Part shown: positions 22,370 to 34,386 of the stretch, piece after piece
How the letters are laid out: each line of letters starts with the position of its first letter
Position numbering within the stretch: the stretch's first letter is position 1
Source: Piliocolobus tephrosceles
Lineage: Eukaryota > Chordata > Mammalia > Primates > Cercopithecidae
Reading direction: 5' to 3'
Length of the DNA: 64,000 bases
Assembly (NCBI RefSeq): GCF_002776525.5
Contig: NC_045452.1
Location: 29,472,405 to 29,536,404 of the forward strand
The notes under the pieces: model-generated
What the model was told of the DNA's origin: nothing
The model's input: the letters and a program-made list of their open reading frames with translations, nothing else
The model's database searches: none
Translations under genes and position numbers: made by a program

Positions 22370-22690
22370 GTCTCACTGAAACTTACATGAAGTAGCTTTT
22401 ATTCCTCAAACTTAATGAAGGTTTGGCTACAGTATTAAATTCTTACTGTCAAATCTTACCTTGGAAAAGTCTGCATTATCAGGCTGAATGTGGGATTTGC
22501 CAAAAAAAAATGTGAAAGTTATCTTCCTTCTGGGATTTCTCTTTTAAACAAATCGATAAATCATTTCTGGTGGCTTTAACATAGATTAGCCAACTAAATA
22601 AGTCAAGTCAGGGCTTACTTAGCTTTTCGGAAGCGGAAGATTTTAACACTGAAGTCTAAGGAAGTAACAAAGCCACAGTGGTCTGGGGTC
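22370..22690. promoter_or_regulatory. Conserved-looking non-coding segment (candidate enhancer)
   Basis: AT-rich non-repetitive sequence with motif-like words (aacaaatcgataaatcattt, gattagccaactaaataag, ttcggaagcggaag, the last an ETS-type core). No repeat match recognised. Role is inference. Confidence 0.22.
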
Positions 22691-23131
22691 TTTACAAATA
22701 CCTGGAGCAGGTCCAGGGATGACCCAGGGGGCCTTCACTTCAGTGGCCACCATCCCTGCATTTCCAGGGGCTCGCTATTCCCCCACCCATGTAAAGCCAC
22801 AGTCCAGGGAAGTCAGCCAGCCACCAGTCAGCCAGCCACATCAGGGCCAGGCCATATTCCTGAGAGTTTATTATGGATCTCTGCCCATCCGTCTGATGTT
22901 TGGGGAAGAAGAGGGAGAAAAGGAGGGGATGGAAGGGAGAAAAGCAAGGTAAACATATAGGAGCAGGAAGACCACTTAGCAGGTGAGTAAGCTGCTCCAG
23001 AGAGCCCCCGTTCCTGAGCTGCACTGGGAGCAGGGGCAATAGAAGGAGGAAACAGGGCAGCCGAGAACTGGCTGGTGCTGCCCTCCATGAACCTGCTTGA
23101 AAGTGCTCAGTAGTGCACTCTGACAACTTTA
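22691..23131. other. Unique sequence
   Basis: Short tandem cagccagccac words near 22810-22840. Nothing else recognised. Confidence 0.35.
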
Positions 23132-23312
23132 CCAGCACACAAGCACACGCACCCACACTTGCACACACATGCATGCACACAAACATGGATAGACATGCAC
23201 AGTCATGCACATGCATGCACACAAGCATGCACACACACATGCACACAGTGCAAACACAAGGCACACATGTGCAGACACACACATGCACATGCATACACAC
23301 ATGTGCACACAC
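23132..23312. repeat. ACACATGC-type microsatellite
   Basis: Imperfect repeats of cacacatgcatgcacaca over about 180 bp. Frames on both strands are His/Thr or Cys/Val rich only because of this tract. Confidence 0.9.
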
Positions 23313-25065
23313 AAACTCTTGAGCACTCCCAGCAGCCTCAGCACACCCTCCCTTTTAAGAACAGGCAGCTTATCTTGTAGCAAAGTCACTGAAAACAATC
23401 ACCTCAGTCACTCCTTCTTGAAGCCAGCCTGGCTTGGCAAGGACTCAGCTGACCACTGTCTTCCTGAGGAGCCCAGGTACTGCCAGGATGGAAGTCCCCA
23501 GCGAGGCAGCCGACTAACTGTCCCTGTGGAAGTTCTTGGTCCCAAACCCCAACCACATGAGAAACTCCAGTAAAACGCTGCAAAAACCCTCCCCACTGCC
23601 ATTTCACCCCCATTACCCCCAGCAACCAAACAAGGGAAGGGCCTTATCCTAAAGCTAGAAACCACCCCAAATGAAGATCAAAGAAAGACTCAGGAGATTC
23701 TGGAGTACCCATGCCACCGAGGCTCCTCGCCCCAGAGACTGGGCTGGGAGGTGACAAAATCCTGTGCTTTCTCATAGACACCAAGAGGAGAGGAAAGCAA
23801 GCAGGGTGGGTGCTCTGGGGGTGGTGGCCATGGTGATGGTTGTTCTGCCCCTCCCCTTCCTCCTCCTGCTCCTTCTGCCTCTTCTCTTCCTCCTCCACCC
23901 TTTCCTCCTCATCCTTCTCTTCCTTCTCCTCCTCCTTCTGAATGCAAAACAATGGACACTGATGCTCAGAGAAGTGGGTGAACCAGGGAACCTGAAGCAT
24001 TGACAGAATCCATTTGATGGAAGCAAAGTCTCCAAGACAATATTCTGAATTAGAGGAGCAGTCAAAATCCCAGGGGAGTCTCCCACTGAGCAGTACCCAC
24101 ACTCCCAACCCTGGAGAAGGGCACCCGAGGTCAGGACTTTCAACAAAATGTCAGGGAGGAGACACTTTCTCATTCTCCACCGAGACACCTTCCTTCAGGC
24201 TGCACAAAAGTAGAGAGAACACAAGATATCCCAGCTCCTCACCTAAGCCTGGGCCCAAAATAGCCTGGTCACAAATTGTTGGGAAGAGATCAAGAAGTTA
24301 CCTGTCAGAATGGTGCAGGCATAAACAATATGAAAAAAATAAAAGCACAACTAGGCAAACGTGCTATACAAGAGAAAAGAAGTAATAAATGGAAAATAGA
24401 ACGATCCCTACCTAGAGAAAAATAGTCACTCATGGAAAGAAGGAAAGTCCCCAGGCCACTGTATGCTACAGAACAACTTAGACCATGACTGAAGTAAAAT
24501 GAGAATGAATTGAGGACTGACTGAGGAACTGAGGACCAATGGAATGTCATTGCGGAACTAATAACAAAATTATAAGCACCAAGGAACAGAATCAAAGGCA
24601 CATTTTCCCGAACAGACAACGTGTAGACTCCAGGCTGAGTCATGTCGGAGGAAGGCCAGGCATGGTCAACACACACTGCCCGAGCTGTCCCTCTGGGCCC
24701 ACGGCCTGTGCACCAGGCACGGAGGAAGACTAACTCCCAGTTCATACTCTCAGGGAGCGTCCTACCCAGGACGTGAGAGCAACAGTGAAGGGGCTTTGGC
24801 CACAAGTCACAGAAATAGAACTAAGCTAGTTTGAGCAGAAGGGAGAAAAAGGAAAAGAATAAAGGTAGGAGAGGAGAAGGCAGAGAAGGGGAGGGGAGGG
24901 GAAAAAAAGAAAAAAAAGGTAACGGCTGGGGTGGGGGTCACTGAAGGTGTTGGAAGAACTCACAGGCCTCAAGAAGAACTGAATAAGCACCTCCCTCAGG
25001 GAGCAGAAAAGCAGGATCACCTTCCAATACCTCAGCAGCCAGGGCTATGACAGTCTATGGACTGC
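23313..25065. other. Unique sequence with CT-rich and GA-rich tracts
   Basis: A polypyrimidine tract runs 23845-23940 (ctcctccttctg words) and a polypurine tract 24838-24920 (gaggggaggggaaaaaaag). No gene or recognised transposon elsewhere. Confidence 0.5.
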
Positions 25066-25105
25066 CCCTCCGTGTACCACGTCAAAATCACCTGGAAACT
25101 TTTTA
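25066..25105 (+). mobile_element. Possible MER5A-type hAT fragment
   Basis: The phrase gtcaaaatcacctggaaact resembles the MER5A start region. A matching end (gagtttgaaagtcactgcac) may lie at 26953-26972 beyond the L1 nest. Weak. Confidence 0.3.
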
Positions 25106-25325
25106 AAATTGTGGCAAAATACACATAACATAAAACTTACCATCATAGCCATTTTTAAGTGTACAGGTCAGTGGCATTAATAAAATTCACATTATTGTGT
25201 AACTATCGCCACCATCCATCTCCACAATCTTTTCATCTTCTCAAACGGAAACTCTGTCCCCATTAAACAATAATTCTTTGTACCCCAGCACTGGCACCCA
25301 CCATTCCACTTTCTGTCTCTATGCA
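25106..25325 (-). mobile_element. L1M-type LINE 3' region, part 1 (antisense)
   Basis: Contains gtggcaaaatacacataaca, ccatttttaagtgtacaggt and catccatctccacaatcttt. Interrupted by an Alu. Confidence 0.8.
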
Positions 25326-25630
25326 TTTTTTTTTTTTTTTTTTTTTTTGAGACAGGGTCTCGCTCTGTCACCCAGGCTGAGTGCAATGGTTAAGATCTCA
25401 GCTCACTGCAACCTCTGCCACCTGGGTTCAAGTGATTCTCATGCCTCAGCCTCCCGAGCAGCTGGGATTACAGGTGCCCGCCACCACGCCTGGCTAATTT
25501 TTGTGTTTTTAGTATAGAGATGGGTTTCACCTTGTTGGTCAGGCTGGTCTCGAACTCCTGACCTCAAGTGATCCGCCCACCTCGGCCTCCCAAAGTGCTG
25601 GGATTACAGGCATGAGCCGCTGCACCCGGC
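25326..25630 (-). mobile_element. Full-length Alu (antisense)
   Basis: Starts with a T run and ends gccgctgcacccggc. It is flanked by an exact 16-bp target duplication, tgtctctatgcatttt, at 25314-25329 and 25631-25646. Confidence 0.96.
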
Positions 25631-25939
25631 TGTCTCTATGCATTTTACTTCTGTAGGTTTCTCATGTGTGTAGAATACTACAATAATTGTCTTTTTGTGA
25701 CTGGTTTACTTCACTTAGCATAATGTCTTCGGGTGTCATCCGTTTTGTTGCATGTGTCAGATTTTCCTTCCTTTCTGAGGCTGAGTGACATTCCACTGTA
25801 CGGATGGATCAGATCTTGGTTATCTGTTCCTGTCAATGGACCCCTGGCTTGCGTCCATCTTTGAGTTATAATGAACAATGTTGCTATGAACAGGACGTGC
25901 GAATATTTCTTGAGACCCTGTTTTTAATTCTTTCTGCTA
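25631..25939 (-). mobile_element. L1M-type LINE, part 2 (antisense)
   Basis: Resumes directly after the Alu: cttcacttagcataatgtct, gtcagattttccttcctttc, tataatgaacaatgttgcta. Ends where the MLT2 LTR inserts. Confidence 0.8.
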
Positions 25940-26798
25940 TGTGATGACTGACTTTATGTGCTCACTTGACTGGGCCACAGGGTGCCCGGATGGCAGTTAG
26001 ACATGATTTCTGGGTGTGTCTGTGAGAGTGTTCCTGGACAAGATTCACACTGGCATTGGGGAACTGAGTAAAGCAGGTGGCCCTCCCCAGCGTGTGTGGC
26101 CGAAGGCCAATCCACTGAGAACTTAAATAGCACAAAAAGGTAGCAGAGTGTTGAATTCCCTCTGCCGAACTGAGCTGGGACATCCATGTCCTCCTGCCCT
26201 CAGTGCTTCTGGTTCTCAGGCCTTCAGATTTAGACTGGAATCCATACCATCAGCCCTCTGGATCTCAGGCCTTCAAACTATACCACCAGCTTTCCTGGGT
26301 CTCCAGCTTGCAGACAGCAGATCATGGCATTTCTTAGCCTCCATGAGTCTGTGAGTCCATTTCTTATCATTCCTCTCACTCTAGATAGTGCTCTTTATAT
26401 CATATATGCCTAAGCCCCAGGCTGTGGACTGGCAGCAGTCCGTGGCCTAGTAGGAGCCAGGCCGCACAGCAGGACGTGAGTGGTGGGCAAGCGAGCATTA
26501 CCACCTGAGCTGCCTCCCATCAGATCAGCAGCTGCGTTCGATTCTCACAGAGGCACGAACTCTACGGCAAGCTGTACACGCGAGGGATCTAGATGGTGCT
26601 CTCCTTATGGAACAGTTTCATCCCAAAACCATCCCCCACCCCGGTCTGCAGAAAAATTGTCTTCCACGAAACCTGTCCCTAGTGCCAAAACCGTTGAGGA
26701 CCACTGATATATGATGGATATCTATCTATGTATATATCATGTATATATCCTATTGATGTTTCTCCGGGAAAAAAAAAAAAAAAAAACCCAAGTAACAC
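25940..26798 (+). mobile_element. MLT2-type ERVL LTR, split by MER1-type element
   Basis: Sense LTR from tgtgatgactgactttatgt, through gtgtgtctgtgagagtgttc and gactgagtaaagcaggtgg-like sequence, to cctattgatgtttctccggg and an A-expanded terminus ending near aagtaacaca. It sits inside the antisense L1 and is interrupted by 26409-26706. Confidence 0.82.
26409..26706 (+). mobile_element. MER1-type hAT-Charlie non-autonomous transposon
   Basis: Contains ggctgtggactggcagcagt, aggccgcacagcaggacgtg, attgtcttccacgaaacctg, and terminus gttgaggaccactg. Near-matching 8-bp duplications flank it (catatatg / gatatatg). Confidence 0.88.
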
Positions 26799-26905
26799 AG
26801 GATATAGACTCAGAAGCGGGATTCCTGATTGCTGGGTCCTATGATACTTCTGTTTTTAATTTTTTGAGGAGCCTCCATACTGTGTTCCATAATGGATCAT
26901 GGCTC
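26799..26905 (-). mobile_element. L1M-type LINE, part 3 (antisense)
   Basis: Continues the same L1 after the LTR: attcctgattgctgggtcct, tttttaattttttgaggagc, ctccatactgtgttccataa. Confidence 0.8.
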
Positions 26906-27591
26906 CCCTGGAAACCTGTAACGAAGTCCCTAAGTGACCCAGACCTGCCCTGGAGTTTGAAAGTCACTGCACTGGACTCCAGCCTGACATGACTCTGTGA
27001 TAGTAACTGCCGGACACAATGTCTCTCCCCACAAACTTCAAACCCCGCAGAGAGTCTAACTGGCCCAACCTGGGTCAGATGACCACCCAGGTACCCATCC
27101 GCTCTGTCCAGAGAGCAGAGTTGCAAAGTGAAAACAGGGCCTCCAGGAGCCACAGCCACAAGAGCAAGGTGGAAGGTCCCCAGAAGAAAGCAAAAGACAG
27201 CCCAGTAGGTGTCTACCAAGTAGGGCATAGACTCTTCCACCATCTAAGAGCCTCGGAGAGGCCTCAAAAGTGTTCCAAACAAGAGACTGTGGGGAACACT
27301 CAGGCTGGAATGTGGCTTCCCAGGGGACAGACTGCTAGAGGGAAGGGCTCAGGCTGGAGGACAACTGGCCAGGGTTTACATTCACCCTTCCACCGTGGTT
27401 TCAGTCTCCAACTCCAGGTTCTTCAGTGAGATGCTGTACCTATTAGGAATTACAACTGCTTGTTGGGAAATGGGAAACAGTGGCTGGGATGACTGGAAGC
27501 CCACAGGTGGGCGGGCCAGGGCTCCCTTGGTGACTCTGATGCCATCAGGGCCTCTGCCTCCTTCCACCTTTCTGCTCAGCCATCCTTAGTG
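26906..27591. other. Unique sequence
   Basis: No gene or clear repeat. The plus frame 27019-27429 is open for 136 codons without a recognisable family. Confidence 0.4.
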
Positions 27592-28352
27592 CTGTGGGTT
27601 TAATTGTGCCCCTCAAAGAGACATGCTGAAGCTCTGACTCCCAGGACCTCAGAATGTGACTTGATTTAGAAATAGGATCACTGCTGGCCGGGCACAGTGG
27701 CTCACGCCTGTAATCCCAGCACTTTGGGAGGCCGAGGAGGGCGGATCACGAGGTCAGGAGATCGAGACCATCCTGGCTAACACGGTGAAACCCCATCTCT
27801 ACTAAAAATACAAAAAAATTAGCCAGGAGAGGTGGCGGCGCCTGTAAGCCCAGCTACTCGGGAGGCTGAGGCAGGAGAATGGCATGAACTCAGGAGGCGG
27901 AGCTTGCAGTGAGCTGAGATTGCGCTCCTGCACTCCAGCCTGGGTGACAGAGCGAGACTCAGAGTGAGACTTCGTCTCAAAAAAAAAAAAAAAATAGGGT
28001 CACCGCTGACAGTGTCGTTAGTGAAGATGAGGTCAGAATGGAGTAGGGTGGGTCCTAAGCCATTATCAATGGTGTCCTCTTAAGAAAAGAATAAGAGACA
28101 CAGACACACAAAGAAGAGAAGGCCCTGTGAAGACAGAGGCAGAGACTGGGCAGCTGCAAACCACGGAACACCAAAGACTACAGGTGGAATCAGAGCTGAG
28201 AGAAAGGCAAGGAACAGTTCTTCCCCAGAGCCTTCAGAAGGAGCACGGCCCTGCTGACACCTTAATCTCAAATGCCTGGCCTCTAGAATTGTGAGAGAGT
28301 AAATGTCTGTTGTTTCAAGACAGTTTGTGGCACTTTGTTACAGCTACCTCAG
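27592..28352 (+). mobile_element. MLT1-type MaLR LTR, split by an AluY
   Basis: Sense LTR: gtttaattgtgcccctcaaa, gacctcagaatgtgacttga, [Alu], gaagatgaggtcagaatgga, acacagacacacaaagaaga, ccctgctgacaccttaatct, gtttgtggcactttgttaca. Near-complete solo LTR. Confidence 0.9.
27686..27994 (+). mobile_element. AluY-type element with 12-bp internal duplication
   Basis: Starts ggccgggcacagtggctca and contains the AluY-type phrase gagaccatcctggctaacac. Flanked by ataggatcactgct and atagggtcaccgct (12/14). Near its 3' end agagcgagactc (27949-27960) is followed by agagtgagactt (27961-27972), an extra copy absent from ordinary Alus. Confidence 0.95.
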
Positions 28353-28799
28353 GAGATGGATGCACTCGGCACAGACTGTTGTCCACTGGTCACAAAACAA
28401 CTGCCCCACTTCCAGCATTGCCTCTGCTTTCAAGGTAGGAAGAAAGGGAAACAAAGCACAGAAGCTGCCCACCTGCTCGCTGAGCTGTCTTCCATCTGAA
28501 ACGTCTTCCTGAAAGCCCCAGCCGGCAACTTCTGGGAACATCTCACTGGAGAAAGCTTGAGTCCAGCCGGGCTGGCCAATGAACTGCTCTTGCTACTGCT
28601 GTTCTCAATCGGGATGCACCTGTCCCCAACAGGTTCTGAGTTCTGTTGATAAGAAAGTGGGATCAGGTGAGTAATTTGACGACAACTAGGGTGGATGATG
28701 ACCTGGTTCTGATCACACCCTCCATCTGGTGTCTCAGTGCTTCCATGAGGACACTCAAAAAAATAAGCAATGAAAATTGTAAATTTCTAAAAAATAGAT
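28353..28799. other. Unique sequence
   Basis: Nothing recognised. Confidence 0.35.
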
Positions 28800-29045
28800 A
28801 AGGCATATAATCCTCACTATTTCTATGTTTCCCATAGGCCAGGTGCTATCCTAAGAGCTTTAAATGTATACAACTCATTTACTTCACAAGTCTGCGAGGT
28901 AATCTGTTGATCCCATTTCACAGGTGAGGAAACTAAGGCAAAAGAGATTAAGAAATGTGCCCACATTTCTACAGCCAGAAAGCCAAGCAGCTGGAACCTG
29001 AACCGAGGTTCTATCATCTCTCCACAGCGCTTAACCAGTCCTAGT
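28800..29045 (-). mobile_element. MIR SINE (antisense)
   Basis: Nearly complete antisense MIR: ccaggtgctatcctaagagc, catttcacaggtgaggaaac, agccaagcagctggaacctg. Confidence 0.85.
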
Positions 29046-29621
29046 AACATCATAACTCCCCCAAAGACATATTTTTCTCTGGTTAAATGGGGAAAAAAAA
29101 AGTCTCGTTTGAATCACCAGTTTAAAATGCACAAAACTGTGTGAACCCACTTAGCCCTCTCAAGCAGTTTGCCAGGCAAAGTCAGGGTTCTCACCTGCAA
29201 GGGATGCTCCTGAGACAGTGCTCACCATGTACATGGAGCCCCCTTGAAGTAGGCTGAATACCGATTTCTGGAAATTAGAGAAATAGGTATTTTTGTTATC
29301 ATCAAGAATGGCTTTCAGAAAGCTCTTTCCAGACATAAACCAGAAGCAAACACTTAACCAAAATTGCCTCAATACTTATCCGCGTGTCAATCAGCAGCTC
29401 AGCACCAAAGCCATCTGAACTGTGGCTTTACAATCTGCATTTTTAAGCATCTCACCTGCCCACCAGGTAGTTACAAATCTCTAAATCCCATTCTCTGCAT
29501 AGCTGCTGGCCCTATTCTGCCTTCCATATGGATGTCACAGACTGTGAGCTTCATCGAGAGGGTTTTTTATTAGTGAAGTTTTCTGCACCAATTTTTCTCT
29601 TCCTGTCTCTGTGTGTGTGTG
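29046..29621. other. Unique sequence, short TG run at the end
   Basis: No gene. A gtgtgtgtgtgt run (29609-29622) abuts the following Alu. Confidence 0.4.
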
Positions 29622-29904
29622 TCAGTGTCTCACTCTGTTGCCCAGGCTGGAGTGCAATGGCATGATCTCGGCTCACTGCAACCTCCACCTCCCAGGTTCA
29701 AGCAATTCTTGTGCCTTAGCCTCCTGAGTAGCTGAGATTACAGGCATGCACCACCAAGCCTGGCTAATTTTCTTGTATTTTTAGTAAAGACCAGGTTTCA
29801 CCATGTTGATTAGGCCATTCTTGAACTTCTGACCTCAGGTGATATACCCGCCTTGGCCTCTCAAAGTGCTGGGATTACAGGCGTGAGCCACTCCCCCGCA
29901 AGCC
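29622..29904 (-). mobile_element. Alu (antisense), older AluS/J type
   Basis: From tcagtgtctcactctgttgc to ggcgtgagccactcccccg. It lacks a clean T run; the usual poly-T has been replaced by a TG microsatellite. Confidence 0.92.
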
Positions 29905-30254
29905 CCAATGCCAGGCGGCCTGCCTGTGTCACTACTGCAATGAAGCCAAAAAAAAACCCACAAAAAAACAACAACAAAAAAACACCTCTGCACTTTGACT
30001 TGGTCTTAAAGAAAACAGCACAGCTTTTCTATAATGATTATCCCTTTTCTGGCCCATAGCTGCACTCAGCTAACCATTCAGTCTCAAATGGCAATGGGGC
30101 CGCAATCTCTTGCCTACAGCCTCGTCCCAGCTCTCTTCATTCACCCATTCTGGCTCTGCATCCTGACTTCATCTCCTGGCTCCCTGCCTGGTTGTCACTT
30201 CCATGACTCTTTTCTTCCTTTTGCACAGATGTCCTCCAGGCTCCTGGGAAACCT
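29905..30254. other. Unique sequence
   Basis: An A-rich stretch (29947-29990) and otherwise nothing recognised. Confidence 0.35.
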
Positions 30255-30400
30255 CCCATTTATTTATTCAGTAAATAATTAGGGAACACCTGCCATGGGA
30301 CACGCACTGACCTAGGCACTGGAGTGAGCATGAAAGACAAGAAGCCTGCCTTCTAGAGATGAACACCCAGACATGTGCATCAGGCAACGAGCAAGGGACC
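30255..30400 (-). mobile_element. L2-like fragment
   Basis: Contains tttattcagtaaataattag, ggacacgcactgacctaggc and aagcctgccttctagagatg, resembling L2-type antisense sequence. Weak. Confidence 0.4.
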
Positions 30401-30601
30401 GATGAATGTCAGACATGCACATTCCTCCGGCAATGCATACCTGTGTACCCGCCTCTCATAGCAAGAGCGATGGCACCTGTGGCCAACAGGATGTTGTGGA
30501 AATGACAGGATATAGCTTCTGAGTCTGGATTGTAAACAGCATTGTTGCTTCCAGTCTCACCCTCTCTCATATCACTCATTCTGGGAAAATCAGCTGATGC
30601 A
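30401..30601. other. Unique sequence
   Basis: Nothing recognised. Confidence 0.35.
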
Positions 30602-30908
30602 GCTGGGCACGGTGGCTCACACCTGTAATCCCAGCACTTTGGGAGGCCAAGGCGGGCAGATCACAAGGTCAGGAGATCGAGACCATCCTGGCTAACACAG
30701 TGAAACCCCATCTCTACTTTAAAAAATACAAAAAAATTAGCCGGGCGTGGTGATGGGTGTCTGTAGTCCCAGCTACTCGGGGGGAGGCTGAGGCAGGAGA
30801 ATGGTGTGAAACCAGGAGACAGAGCTTGCAGTGAGCCAAGATCGTGCCACTGCACTCCAGCCCGGGTGACAGAGCGAGACTCCATCTCAAAAAAAATAAA
30901 AAAAAAAA
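30602..30908 (+). mobile_element. AluY-type element
   Basis: From gctgggcacggtggctcac to an A-rich tail. It contains gagaccatcctggctaacac. Inserted beside a sense L1. Confidence 0.95.
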
Positions 30909-30911
30909 GAA

Positions 30912-31455
30912 AAGAGACTAGAGTTACCAGTCACAGATTGTAAAACAGCTGTGCTTTCTACAGTCAACATGAAAGCTAAGCATGAGAAGTTCAGCAAAGA
31001 ACTGGAAAACAAAACAAAACAAAAACCATAACAGATTTTGAAAGAAAGTCCAAATGGAACTTTTCCAATTTAGAAACAAACAAAAATTAAGTATTCCATG
31101 ACTCAGTGGAAGGGTTTCTTTACAAACAAATAGACATAAATAAAGAAAAAAAAATGGTGAAAAGGAAGATAGGTTAATAGAAATCACCCCAAAGAAATTA
31201 TGGGGAGAAAAACACAAGGACTATGCCAGGAAGAAGGTAAAAGATGATACAAGGGAGAAGCTCTAACTTGCATCTAATCAGACTGCTAGAAGGAGAGGAA
31301 GGACAGCTCAGAGTAGAGGCAATATCGAAGAAAATAAAACTGAGAATTTTTTAGAACTGATGAGCATCATCATACAAATTCTAGAAACCCAACCAATTGC
31401 AAGCAGAACATAAAAAACAAATGCACATAGATATTTCGTGCTGAAAACGGTAGAA
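30912..31455 (+). mobile_element. L1M-type LINE, ORF1-like region
   Basis: Contains cttgcatctaatcagactgc, aggaggaaggacagctcag-like sequence and tgagaattttttagaactga, which correspond to distal ORF1 of old L1. Non-functional. Confidence 0.65.
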
Positions 31456-31754
31456 TTTTTATTAATTTATTTGACATGGAGTCTCACTCTGTTGCCCAGG
31501 CTGGAATGCAGTGGCAGGATCTTGGCTCATTGCAACCTCCACCTCCCAGGTTCAAGCGATTCTCCTGCCTCAGCCTCCCAAATAGCTAGGATTACAGACG
31601 CGCACCATCATGCCTGGCTAATTTTTGTACTTTTAGTAGAGATGGGGTTTCACTGTGTTGGCTGGGCTGATCTCGAACTCCTGATTTCAGCGGATGCACC
31701 TGCCTCAGCCTCCCAAAGTGCTGGGATTACAGGTGTGAGCGACTGTGCCCAGCC
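31456..31754 (-). mobile_element. Full-length Alu (antisense)
   Basis: From tggagtctcactctgttgcc to gtgagcgactgtgcccagcc. Flanked by the target duplication gtagaattttt (31450-31460 and 31763-31773). Inserted in the L1. Confidence 0.95.
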
Positions 31755-31759
31755 AAAAA

Positions 31760-33820
31760 ACTGTAGAATTTTTTTAAAAAATAAAATTTTAACAATAGAG
31801 AAATAAAAGACAGGTTCCCTTTGAAAGAGCAATCCCAGACTTCAGGCTGACCTCTCCAGAGATGAGGAAGCCCAAAGAAACTGGCAAGACGTCCACATGC
31901 CAAAGGCCAACTGCCATCCAAGAAATCCACATGCAGCCAGCACATCCTGCAAGAACGGGGTGAGAAAAAGAAAGTCTCAAACAAAAGCAGGGAGATTTCA
32001 TCAAGAGCAAACACACACAAACAGAAATTCTCAAAGAGGCTCATCAGACAGGAGAAAATGACCCCAAAATCAAAGCATGATGAAGATCATTAGCAGCAAA
32101 TAGAGGAAAGACGCTAAATACACAATGACTGTGCAAAGTAATAATGTGAGGCCTGGTGAGTTTAAAATGTATCAGAATAAATGTAGATGTAGAATTTAAA
32201 ATATATCGGAATAATTACCGATGTAAAACATATCAGAATGAATATCAATGTAGAATGCATATCTGGTGAGTTTTTAAACACATCAGAATAAATATCAATT
32301 ATCATCTATAACCAGCAACTCTGGAATGTATACTAGCAGAGTTAAAGTGTTTCAGAATTCTTGCATTTTCCCAGAAGGCGGCTAAAAGTATTGATTAACA
32401 TGGATGTTTGATGTGTCAATGATGTATATTATAATTTCTAAGGTAACCACTAGAATAAAAGAGTGCATATTTCTGAACTAAAAGAAGGAAAAGTGGAATG
32501 AGTTTAAAAACTCAATCAGTGCAAAGGAAAGCAAGATAATGAGAAAGGAACCCAGAACAGGGACTACAACTAGATATCACATAGTAAAGTAGAAAAATAC
32601 ATTTCGAATACATCAGTAATCGCAATAAATGTTAATGGGCTTAATCCTTCAATGAAAAGCCAATTTTTAAAACCAAGAGTTTTAAAAATCTATGTGCTAG
32701 TTCTGTGAGTCCTATCTAAACATAAGAAAAAAGAAAGGTTTAAAGGAAAGCGTGGGAAATGATGCCAACATCAATACCAATCAAAAGGAAGCTGCTATTT
32801 GAAAATCAGTATCTGAGCAATAAGTTTTAAGGCAAAAAGATTACTAGAGATAGTGACTGCTTATATTGATAAAAGTTTTAATCCACCAGGAATATATAAG
32901 AATTCCAAAGTTTGTTTGCACCTAAAAACATGACCTTGATAGAAACAAAGCGAAAATTGACAAACATACAAAAATGGTAAATCCTTCAACATTATCATTG
33001 ATACCTCAAGGAGCGTCGGCTGGCGAGGACATGAGGATAACATGATGTGCAAAGTCAATGCAGAGAAGACGAACACAGGATGAAGAGGGTCACAGGGCGG
33101 AAAGTGAGTGATACGGAAGCATTAGGTTGATGAGCTTGAGAACCTTGATCAGTAAGTGTCTGGAGAGAGTAATCCAGAAAAGAGGAGCGGGGGTGAAGGA
33201 GGGAGGGAGGCGGGGTAAGAGAGACACTGAGAGACAAACCAACATCAGGAACAAAAAGGGTGATGACACTATAGAGCTTGCAGACAGACTCTGCCTTTGG
33301 AATAAGAATTTGAATAAAAATGACTAATTTCCAGGAAATTAAACAGCTGATCAAAACTGCCAGGAGAAGAAAATCAAAATTTTCCTGTAAGTGATAAAAT
33401 TATTGAGTCATTCATACAAACCCTTCCCACAAAGAAAACTTCAGGCAGAGATTTTTCAGCGGAAGTTCTACCAAACATTTAATGAAGAAAGAATTCCAAA
33501 CTTACACAATATTTTTCAGACAAAAGAGGAAAAGAGAAATATTTCCCAATTGATTGTATAAGACTAGCGTTATTCAGATGCCAAACCCTGACAAGGATAT
33601 TATTGAAAAAAAAAAAGAAACTAGAAGGCAAACCTCAACTATAAACATGGATGCCAAAATCCTAATTGAAGTACCAGCAAACCGAGTTAATCATGAAAGA
33701 AGTTTGTTTATCACAAGGGTGCAAATGTATTTTAATATTAGAAAATCAATATAATTCCCCACATTAACAGAGAAAGGAGGAAAATCATAGGATCGTTTCA
33801 ATACATACAGATGCTCCCCA
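31760..33820 (+). mobile_element. L1M-type LINE, continuing into ORF2
   Basis: Sense L1 remnant with ORF2-like blocks: cgcaataaatgttaatgggc, gattactagagatagtgact, ccaccaggaatatataagaa, cagcaaaccgagttaatcat, tttatcacaagggtgcaaat. Many frameshifts, and gaps against a full element. Confidence 0.65.
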
Positions 33821-34386
33821 GCTCCTTCTTTTTCCTTCCTCTCTCCACATGGGAGAGATGAGCTCCGTGGCCAGCATCTCCCCATTTGTCTTTTCTCCTC
33901 TGTGCCAAGTTCTCTACCTGAGACTAAGTGGAAAAGACAGGTTAAGCCTGATCGCTGGGCCTGGCTCCTTTTCATCAAGTAGGGGAGAGGCTGGGCTCTT
34001 TGGGAGTCAAAGCCTAGAGCCTGGGATGGAATCGCAGTTTCCAAAAAAGACTTGGGCAGTGGGTGGGCAGCTTGGCTTCTGCCCGATGCTAACAAACCTG
34101 TCCCTTCTAGCGGTTGTTGAAAGTTTCTTCTGTGTGTGGCCAGCTCCTGTGCAGTGGTCAGGGAACCCCAGAGAGAAGGAGCTGCCCAGGGCCTCACCAG
34201 TGATGTGGGGCTGGGGGTCTCACGAGGGAGCCCAGCTGCCAGTCACGACCTTCTAGGCTGGGCGGGGTCCAGTCCCACTGCATGTCTGGCCTCTTTCCTT
34301 TGCTGGATGCAGATCCGCCCCTCATTGTTCTTGGTTTGCACTCAGTTCTCAGAGGCCCCTGGGCTGTCTCTGACATTGTCTTCTCC
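33821..34386. other. Unique GC-rich sequence
   Basis: No recognised repeat. Overlapping long frames on both strands have no recognisable domain. Confidence 0.4.

Noticed and set aside
25940..26798. Provirus with internal genes
   Set aside because: Only LTR sequence is present; no gag, pol or env-like sequence adjoins this or any other LTR in the window.
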